The notes below the pieces were generated by a model. That model worked only from the letters and a program-made list of their open reading frames with translations. It was not told where the DNA came from and did no database searches. Position numbers and translations under genes: made by a program. Below, piece by piece: positions 56,176-64,000 of a stretch of DNA of 64,000 nt. How positions within the stretch are numbered: the stretch's first letter is position 1; each line of letters opens with the position of its first letter. The stretch comes from DASVEE01 sp036380735 (GTDB lineage Bacteria; Acidobacteriota; Thermoanaerobaculia; Gp7-AA8): NCBI GenBank assembly GCA_036380735.1, contig DASVEE010000067.1:62001-126000 (forward strand), read 5' to 3'.

Positions 56176-56454
56176 TCATCGCTCCGGCGCGGCCTGCCGC
56201 AGGCTCTCCGCCTTTTCGATCAATTCGCCAAACCACTCGGCGAAGTTGGGCTCGTTCTTCTCTTCGGCGAGCGCCTTCGCCTTCGACGCCATCTCGATGA
56301 ATTGCTCGATGAAAACGCGGAGATCGTCGGAGTAGCCCATGAGGAGCAGCGTCGACGACTGGTGCTCGATGGCCTTCAATGCCTGGAGCGCCTGGGCGTA
56401 TTCGTTGCTGAAGTATTCAAAATTCGCGCGCGCCTCGTCGCGGTCTTCGGTCAT
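56176..56454 (-). CDS. Small helical protein of unknown function
   Basis: 92 residues from ATG 56454. The composition is acidic and helical (FEYFSNEYAQALQALKAIEHQSSTLL, then DDLRVFIEQFIEMASKAKALAEE), with no signal peptide. I do not recognise the family. It sits between the M20 gene, on the same strand, and the divergent VWFA gene. A larger frame overlaps it on the same strand upstream, but that is antisense to the VWFA gene. Confidence 0.55.
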   Translation of the reverse strand: MTEDRDEARANFEYFSNEYAQALQALKAIEHQSSTLLLMGYSDDLRVFIEQFIEMASKAKALAEEKNEPNFAEWFGELIEKAESLRQAAPER

Positions 56455-56568
56455 GATTCGTGCCTGCAAAAATGCGGGTTCCGCGCCAGAAAGTTTACGA
56501 CAATCGCTTGTGCGGCGCGGGTGCCGGAGCTGAGAATCATCGGCGCCGGTACCCAGGAAGGAGTAAGG

Positions 56569-58308
56569 GTGACTCGAACCTGGGCAAACATTTTCGTGAA
56601 GTGGGCAGTTCCCTTGGTGGCGTTGACGCTCATCGCCGCCGACAAACCGAAGCCGGTCGTCCCATCCATGGGCGAGACGATCGACATCACCGTCGTCAAC
56701 GTCGATCTCTTCGTCACGGACAGGAAGGGGAACCGCATCCGCGGCCTCACGGCGAATGATTTCGAGGTGTTCGAAGACGGCGTGAAGCAGCCGGTCTCGA
56801 ACTTCGCCGAGTACACGGGCGAGGCGCGTGCGACGCTGCACCACGGGTCGCAGGACGCACAGCCGCAGGCAGCACCGGCGGTGGCCGTCCCGCAGCAGCA
56901 GGGGGAGCCGCGCACGGTCGTCCTCTTCGTGGAGCCGGTGATGCTCCCGGACTTCCGCGTGGAGCCGCTGTTCGCCTCGCTCAAGCAGCTCGTGCGCGAG
57001 ACCATTCGCCCCGGTGACGCGATGGCCATCGTCACGTGGAGCCCGATGGTGGGCAGCGTGGAGCGTCAGCCGTTCACCGACGACATCGCCTTGCTCGAGG
57101 CGGCGCTCGACGAGCTGGCGAAGGATTCGGTGGGCGCGCGGATGGACCCGTACAACGAGATGCGCCGCCGCGCCATCGACCTGAAAGAGATGGAGATGGC
57201 CATGGCCTCCGCGCTCGCGGCGCGCGGTGAGAGTGCCGGCCTGCCCCCGGGACAGGGGATGTTCGACGCGCGCGGCTACGCGTGGATTGCAATGCTCGAA
57301 CAGCGCGCGAAGATCCGGGCGATCAACGCCCTGATGAGCGGCATCTCGGGCGCGCCGGGGAAGAAGGCGATCCTCCTCGCCACCCGCCGTCTTGGCGAGT
57401 TCGCCGGCGCCGAGTTCTTCTACGCCTCGGGCGCGCAACAGGTGCCGCTCGAGGCGCGGAATGAGCTCGACATGCGGCGCGAGCTGGAGTCGATCACGGC
57501 GACCGCCAATGCCAACAACATCACCGTCTACCCGCTCTTCATCGAGGGGCTGACCACCCATTTCCCGGCCGATGCCTCGATCAGCCCGACCGACATCATG
57601 TCGACGTCACCAACGGGCGTCATCCCAGCCGGGTTCGAGCACCTGGTACTGTCCAACGAGACCGCCGCGCTGGGGATGATCGCCGAACGTACCGGCGGCG
57701 TCATGGCGTGGGGCAATAAGAACATCCAGGATCTGCTGTCGCACGTCCAGGATGATTTCGACGCCTACTATTCGCTCGGCTACCGCACGCAGACGCGCCG
57801 CGAAGACCGCTCGCGCAAGATCGCGATCAAGCCGAAGAACCCCGAGTACCTCGTGCGCGCCCGCCGGCAGTTCGTCGAGAAATCCGAGACGACGAAGATG
57901 AAGGAGCGCGTCATCGCCAGTCTCTTCCGCGCCGGCGAGCGGCCGATCTTCGACATCACCGCCGAGCTGGGCGAGCTGAAGAAGGTGAAGAAGAACCGCT
58001 GGTCGGTGCCGCTCAAGATCTCGATCCCGGTGGAGTCGCTGACCGCGCTGCCGCAGGCGGACGGCACCCACGCCGGCGCCTTCTCTATCTTCCTCGTCCC
58101 CGGCCAGATCCTCGGCGACGTGGGCGAGGTCGTGCAGAAGACGCAGCCGTACACGATCAAACCGGACGAGCTCGAGAAGGCGAAGACCGGCTACTTCACC
58201 TACGAGATGGATGTGATGGTCGATAGCGCCACGAAGAAGCTGGCCATCGGCGTCTACGACGACGTGTCCACCGACTACGGCATCGTGCAACTCGATGTGA
58301 TGCGCTGA
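56569..58308 (+). CDS. Secreted VWFA-related domain protein (acidobacterial type)
   Basis: 579 residues from GTG 56569, with AGGAAGGAG five bases upstream. A signal peptide or anchor covers about residues 8-25. The head has the family strand IDITVVNVDLFVTDRKGN and GLTANDFEVFEDGVKQPVSN (about 40-75). A von Willebrand A-like region follows (about 110-390), with RTVVLFVEP near 118 and GKKAILLATRR near 264. The C-terminal half (390-579) has beta domains, one with YYSLGYRTQTRR near 400. Proteins of this kind are numerous in Acidobacteriota and are thought to be secreted binding proteins. The exact MIDAS motif DxSxS is not seen at the first strand. Confidence 0.85.
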   Translation: MTRTWANIFVKWAVPLVALTLIAADKPKPVVPSMGETIDITVVNVDLFVTDRKGNRIRGLTANDFEVFEDGVKQPVSNFAEYTGEARATLHHGSQDAQPQAAPAVAVPQQQGEPRTVVLFVEPVMLPDFRVEPLFASLKQLVRETIRPGDAMAIVTWSPMVGSVERQPFTDDIALLEAALDELAKDSVGARMDPYNEMRRRAIDLKEMEMAMASALAARGESAGLPPGQGMFDARGYAWIAMLEQRAKIRAINALMSGISGAPGKKAILLATRRLGEFAGAEFFYASGAQQVPLEARNELDMRRELESITATANANNITVYPLFIEGLTTHFPADASISPTDIMSTSPTGVIPAGFEHLVLSNETAALGMIAERTGGVMAWGNKNIQDLLSHVQDDFDAYYSLGYRTQTRREDRSRKIAIKPKNPEYLVRARRQFVEKSETTKMKERVIASLFRAGERPIFDITAELGELKKVKKNRWSVPLKISIPVESLTALPQADGTHAGAFSIFLVPGQILGDVGEVVQKTQPYTIKPDELEKAKTGYFTYEMDVMVDSATKKLAIGVYDDVSTDYGIVQLDVMR

Positions 58309-58390
58309 ACCCTAGGACCAATGGGACGAATAGTACCGATGGGACGAATGGGACCTCCGATCGGTCCCATTTGTCCCAAGGGTCGTTCCC
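58309..58390. repeat. 9-bp-periodic inverted repeat, copy o
   Basis: The left arm ACCAATGGGACGAATAG and further units; the right arm GGTCCCATTTGTCCCAAGG ending in CGTTCCC. It lies between the codirectional VWFA and phosphodiesterase genes. Confidence 0.85.
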
Positions 58391-58418
58391 GGGCGTGGAA
58401 GACGCATCGTCCATCCGC

Positions 58419-58928
58419 ATGCGCATCGGTCTGATCGCCGACACCCACGGCCGCGTTCACGAACGCATCGCCGAGGTCTTCGCCGGCGTCGATCATATCC
58501 TGCACGCGGGTGACATCGGCGGTGAGCACGTGCTCTCCGCGCTTCGCGCGATCGCGCCCGTGACCTCCGTCGACGGCAACAACGACGACGCCACCGGTGA
58601 AGAGATCCGGCGCCTTCGCCTCGGCGGCGTGCGCATCCTGCTGACGCACATCCTGCCGCGGCCGCACAAGCCCGCCTCGCGCGTCCTGAAATCGCTGAAG
58701 AAGGAGGCGGCGGACCTCGTCCTCTTCGGCCACAGCCACCTTCCGCATCACGAGCGCGTCGGCGACGCCGTCTACTTCAATCCCGCCAGCGCCGGACCGC
58801 GCCGCTTCGACTTTCCCGTGTCCGTCGGCGTGCTGGAGATCGGGCAGCAGTGGAAAGCGATGCACGTGGCGCTGGACGACCGCTCCGTGGAAGCGCTGCA
58901 GAAGCGGATGAATCAACTGTCCAGGTAG
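58419..58928 (+). CDS. YfcE/MJ0936-type metallophosphoesterase
   Basis: 169 residues from ATG 58419; upstream in-frame codons lie in repeat o. The metal ligands are in order: IADTHGR near 6, HAGDIG near 30, GNNDD near 52 (Asn-Asp), LTHILP near 75 and GHSHLP near 104. Family members act on phosphodiesters or phosphomonoesters; the native substrate is often unknown. It ends 83 bp before lolD and points the same way. The short size is normal. Confidence 0.9.
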   Translation: MRIGLIADTHGRVHERIAEVFAGVDHILHAGDIGGEHVLSALRAIAPVTSVDGNNDDATGEEIRRLRLGGVRILLTHILPRPHKPASRVLKSLKKEAADLVLFGHSHLPHHERVGDAVYFNPASAGPRRFDFPVSVGVLEIGQQWKAMHVALDDRSVEALQKRMNQLSR

Positions 58929-58997
58929 ATGTCCTGTCTGCCCCAATCGTTCTCTATTGATTCTCACCCTTTTCGAACGTTGGGCCCGCTGCGTGCT

Positions 58998-59003
58998 TAT
59001 AAT
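58998..59003 (+). promoter_or_regulatory. -10 box of lolD
   Basis: A perfect TATAAT, eight bases before ATG 59012 (five before an in-frame GTG). No Shine-Dalgarno sequence lies between, so the message is probably leaderless. No good -35. Confidence 0.6.
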
Positions 59004-59011
59004 CACTGGTG

Positions 59012-59704
59012 ATGCCGTTTCTCGAGGCGCACGCGCTGTCGAAAACGTATCGCAACGCCGAGGTGCCCGTGTCCGTGTTCAGCGGGCTCGAGCTCGAGGT
59101 GGAGAGAGGGGAGATGCTGGCGATCGTGGGACCGTCCGGCATCGGCAAGTCCACTTTGCTCCATCTGCTCGGCGGACTCGATCGTCCAGACTCCGGAACT
59201 CTTCGCGTCGAAGAGCGAGAGCTGTCCGGCATGTCCAACGATGAGCTCGCGCGGTTCCGCAACCGCAACGTCGGCTTCGTCTTCCAGTTCCACCATCTGC
59301 TGCCGGAGTTCTCGGCGGTCGAGAACGTAGCCATGCCGGCGTGGATCGGAAGAATCGGGAAGCAGGAGGCGTTGGACAAGGCCGCTGAGCTGCTTGCAGA
59401 GCTCGGGTTGAAGGCGCGGTCTCGCCACTTTCCGAATCAACTGTCGGGCGGGGAACAGCAACGGGTCGCCATCGCTCGAGCCTTATTGACCGATCCGCTT
59501 CTCTTCCTCGCGGATGAGCCCACCGGCAATCTCGACCTGGCAACAAGCGAACGCGTCTTCGAATTGATGCGCGAATGCCATCGTAAACGCGGTTTGACGT
59601 CGGTTATAGTCACTCACAATCCGGAATTGGCGGCACGCTGCGACAGAGTCTTCGAAATGCCTGCCCTGAGCAGGGCCGAAACGACGCAGCAGCGGTACAA
59701 CTGA
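59012..59704 (+). CDS. lolD: LolD-type ABC transporter ATPase
   Basis: 230 residues. Walker A GPSGIGKST near residue 40, Q-loop VFQFHHLLPEFSAVENV near 88, signature LSGGEQQRVAIARAL near 145 and Walker B LFLADEPTGNLD near 167. The Q-loop HHLLPEF and the PTGNLD piece are typical of LolD/FtsE-like ATPases. LolD drives lipoprotein release with LolC/LolE membrane partners; none is visible here. It lies one base before clpC, probably in one operon. The role as LolD is by sequence type only. Confidence 0.85.
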   Translation: MPFLEAHALSKTYRNAEVPVSVFSGLELEVERGEMLAIVGPSGIGKSTLLHLLGGLDRPDSGTLRVEERELSGMSNDELARFRNRNVGFVFQFHHLLPEFSAVENVAMPAWIGRIGKQEALDKAAELLAELGLKARSRHFPNQLSGGEQQRVAIARALLTDPLLFLADEPTGNLDLATSERVFELMRECHRKRGLTSVIVTHNPELAARCDRVFEMPALSRAETTQQRYN

Positions 59705-59705
59705 C

Positions 59706-62129
<2,424 letters not shown>

Positions 62130-62133
62130 GAGA

Positions 62134-62223
62134 CGCGATAGGACAAATACGACCTATAGGACGGATGGGACGAATGGGACTGGACAGGCCCTATTCGTCC
62201 CATTTGTCCTATGAGTGCTATCG
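62134..62223. repeat. 9-bp-periodic inverted repeat, copy p
   Basis: CGATAGGACAAATACGACC and two further units on the left; ATTCGTCCCATTTGTCC and CCTATGAGTGCTATCG on the right. It lies between the convergent clpC and DUF5615 genes. Confidence 0.85.
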
Positions 62224-62236
62224 GTTGTGCCGAACG

Positions 62237-62572
62237 TTACTCGACCAGCTCCAGAACAATCCTATCCGGATCCTCAACCAGATCGGCGATCGCCTGGAAG
62301 TTGCGGCGCAACGTCTCTTCGATGACTTGCGCGCTGCAATTGCCCATACGCAGCCAGACGATCTTCGGCGGTGCGCCGCGAAGGACCGCAAGCTCCGCGA
62401 CATCGCGGTCTTTGGTCACGAAGATGTAGCCGTGGGTTCTGGCGTAGAACCAAAGCTCCGAGTCGCCGGCGCGGCCGAAGTTCAGCAGCCGCGTCTGCGT
62501 GCTGTCCGGATACACATCGGCCAGGCGGCCTACCAGTTTGTGGGACAGGTTGTGGTCGAGAAGCAGCTTCAC
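62237..62572 (-). CDS. DUF5615 PIN-like toxin candidate
   Basis: 111 residues from GTG 62572. The start MKLLLDHNLSHKL and the middle VTKDRDV with Asp (about 50) are the DUF5615 signature; RMGNCSA lies near 75. DUF5615 proteins are PIN-like nucleases and are usually encoded just after a DUF433 gene. That is so here, with a 4-base overlap (GTGA). The module is a probable type II toxin-antitoxin pair; no activity is proven. Confidence 0.8.
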   Translation of the reverse strand: MKLLLDHNLSHKLVGRLADVYPDSTQTRLLNFGRAGDSELWFYARTHGYIFVTKDRDVAELAVLRGAPPKIVWLRMGNCSAQVIEETLRRNFQAIADLVEDPDRIVLELVE

Positions 62573-62793
62573 GCTTGCGAGATGACCGTCTTCCGTTCAC
62601 GGTCGGCGGCGTAGCTCAGCGCCGCCAGGATGTCTTCATGCGTGAGGTCCGGAAAGTCGGAGATGATCTCTTCCTCCGACATCCCTGATGCGAGGTACGA
62701 CAGCACGTCGTAGACGGTGATGCGCAGTCCACGAATGCACGGCTGCCCACCGCGCTTGCCCGGCTCGACCGTGATGATGTCCTGATAGCTCAC
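62569..62793 (-). CDS. DUF433 antitoxin candidate
   Basis: 74 residues from GTG 62793. The DUF433 core is present: GKRGGQPCIRGLRITVYDVL near 12-31, then LASGMSEEEIISDFPDLTHEDILAAL. The fold contains a helix-turn-helix. It is the first gene of the pair with DUF5615 and is the likely antitoxin and autorepressor. TAACAT eight bases before the start may be the -10 of a leaderless message. Confidence 0.8.
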   Translation of the reverse strand: MSYQDIITVEPGKRGGQPCIRGLRITVYDVLSYLASGMSEEEIISDFPDLTHEDILAALSYAADRERKTVISQA

Positions 62794-62851
62794 GCCCGGC
62801 CATGTTAGCAGCGTCGACGCTACTTCCCGGCCGCCGAAGATAACGTTGCCC

Positions 62852-64000
62852 CTACTTCTTCGACACCACCACCACCCCGCCCTTCACCTCATAGCGCAGG
62901 CCGTTCTGGTCGAGGAACTGTTCCAGTGCGGTGTCCCAGGGGACGTTTTCGAAGTGGGCGTTTACGATGCCCGTCACCTCGGGCGCCGTGGTGATGTTGA
63001 GGCCGGACAGTAGGGCGATGCTGCGGAGGACGTCCTGGATGTCGGCGTTGCGCAAAGCGAAGTTGATCGGAGCGCCGGTGCGGTTGGGGTCGCGGAGAAT
63101 GTCGAGGTTCTCGGCGCGCTCTGCTTTCGGGACGGCGGACCACTCCGAGGTGCCTTGACGAAGCCAGGCTGTGAGGCCGGCGATGAGTGCCAGTCCGATG
63201 AGCGCCGCGATGAAGTAAGCGCGGCGCGGCCGCCTCGCCGGTGACGCGAGCGCGGCGCGCAGGTCGGTGGCCACGGCATCCATCGAGCCGTAGCGCTCAT
63301 CCGGATGCTTGGCGATGCAACGGCGGGCGATCGCGTCGAGGCCGGCGTCGTCGAGCGGCTTCGGCTCCGCGTGCACGATGTTGTGCAGCGTGTCGAGCGC
63401 CGTGGGCGCGCGGAACGGATGCTGCCCCGAGGCCACCTCGTAGAGGAGGCAGCCGAAAGCAAAGATGTCGGTGCGATGGTCGACGGTGCGTCCTTCGATC
63501 TGTTCGGGCGCCATGTAAGCCGGCGTGCCGACGAGCATCCCCGGCGTCGAGGCGAGGATCTCCGTCGGCGTGTCCGCCGACACCGGTTTCGCTTCGACGA
63601 CTTTCGCGAGGCCGAAGTCGAGGACCTTCGCGTTGCCGTCGCGCGTGAGGATGATGTTCTCCGGCTTGAGGTCGCGGTGCACGATGCCGGCGCTGTGCGC
63701 ACGCGCCAGTGCGTCGGCCACCTGCGTCAACACGTGCAGCGGGCGGCGCGGCATGGCGGCGCGGAGCGTCTCACCGTCGACGTACTCCATGACGATGCCG
63801 CGTACGGGCTCGTCGATGACGTCGTAGACCTGCACGATGTGCGGATGATTCAGCGCCGAGGCCGCGCGCGCTTCATGGATGAAGCGATGCGCCGCGACGT
63901 CAGCGGCGAGCACTTTGATGGCGACCGTGCGGCCGAGGGTGGTGTCGGTGGCGCGGAAGACTTCCCCCATGCCACCGGCACCGAGTTTCTCGCCGATTTC
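62852..64000 (-). CDS. Ser/Thr protein kinase with membrane helix and STN domain, 5' end outside window
   Basis: The frame is open to the right edge; 382 residues are visible. The Gly loop GEKLGAGGMGEVFRATD starts at the edge. Lys is in VAIKVLA, the catalytic loop reads IVHRDLKPEN, DFGLAK follows and APE is in YMAPEQIEG. After the kinase (about 260 residues), a membrane helix RRAYFIAALIGLALIAGLTAW lies near 262-282. The last 85 residues, outside the cytosol, match the N-terminal STN type of secretins and TonB receptors (NADIQDVLRSIALLSGLNI, then NVPWDTALEQFL and YEVKGGVVVVS). Bacterial kinases of this type more often carry PASTA or TPR repeats outside. Confidence 0.85.
   Translation of the reverse strand, partial: EIGEKLGAGGMGEVFRATDTTLGRTVAIKVLAADVAAHRFIHEARAASALNHPHIVQVYDVIDEPVRGIVMEYVDGETLRAAMPRRPLHVLTQVADALARAHSAGIVHRDLKPENIILTRDGNAKVLDFGLAKVVEAKPVSADTPTEILASTPGMLVGTPAYMAPEQIEGRTVDHRTDIFAFGCLLYEVASGQHPFRAPTALDTLHNIVHAEPKPLDDAGLDAIARRCIAKHPDERYGSMDAVATDLRAALASPARRPRRAYFIAALIGLALIAGLTAWLRQGTSEWSAVPKAERAENLDILRDPNRTGAPINFALRNADIQDVLRSIALLSGLNITTAPEVTGIVNAHFENVPWDTALEQFLDQNGLRYEVKGGVVVVSKK

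Noticed and set aside
55225..56568. Long N-terminal extension of the VWFA protein
   Set aside because: The frame is open for 448 more codons but runs antisense to the M20 hydrolase, whose motifs are clear. GTG 56569 has a strong ribosome site.

Overview
The window is a GC-rich, gene-dense stretch of bacterial chromosome. Genes lie on both strands in short runs, often joined by ATGA or GTGA overlaps. The gene set fits Acidobacteriota best (a VWFA-related secreted protein, FG-GAP and patatin-like membrane proteins, a DUF4407 protein). Thermoanaerobaculia or Vicinamibacteria-like lineages are possible; this is inference from families, as no rRNA is present. I see no prophage, insertion sequence or CRISPR array. 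One tRNA gene (Cys) is present.

Layout. 1-5.8 kb: end of an ABC-2 permease, a bacterial aeRF1-like protein, two membrane proteins (DUF421, DUF2254), a secreted protein and a 2-hydroxyacid dehydrogenase. 5.9-18.3 kb: a giant patatin-like membrane protein, a DUF4407 protein, a family 5 solute-binding protein facing an ABC exporter, a methyltransferase, a vapBC pair, an FG-GAP protein and a response regulator. 18.5-25.5 kb: a GH15 hydrolase, a 758-residue protein of unknown function coupled to a maturase-like flavoprotein, and a secreted serine peptidase. 25.7-33.9 kb: tRNA-Cys, a HhH-GPD glycosylase, rlmN, thpR with a methyltransferase, then a fumarate-centred run (both class I fumarase subunits and aspartase). 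34-44 kb: clpB, a broken M1 peptidase, a cupredoxin lipoprotein, asnB, an FtsB-like gene, purB-rlpA and ndk. 44-53 kb: a hybrid sensor kinase, a nucleotidyltransferase, a gap-pgk-CYTH operon, mtnA, a DUF4149/MbtH-like protein and moeA. 53-64 kb: PilZ and CusF-like genes, a second PIN module, an M20 hydrolase, a VWFA protein, a phosphodiesterase, lolD-clpC, a DUF433/DUF5615 module and a Ser/Thr kinase that runs off the right edge.

The most striking signal is non-coding. Nearly every sizeable gap between genes holds one of two families of periodic inverted repeats. One has arms built from a 9-bp unit (AGGACNNAT, 16 copies seen). The other has arms built from 7-bp units (9 copies seen); in it the heptamer differs from locus to locus while the central GCTGCGC/GCGCAGC core is mostly kept. 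Some copies supply the stop codon of the gene before them. A third element is a 43-bp tandem array whose units are each near-palindromic, upstream of fumarase.

Other points of interest are an MbtH-like domain fused to a membrane protein with a good internal start, a Ser/Thr kinase carrying a secretin-type STN domain, a HAIR-like HspR operator before clpB, and many genes with a -10 box 6-9 nt before the start codon, suggesting leaderless transcripts.
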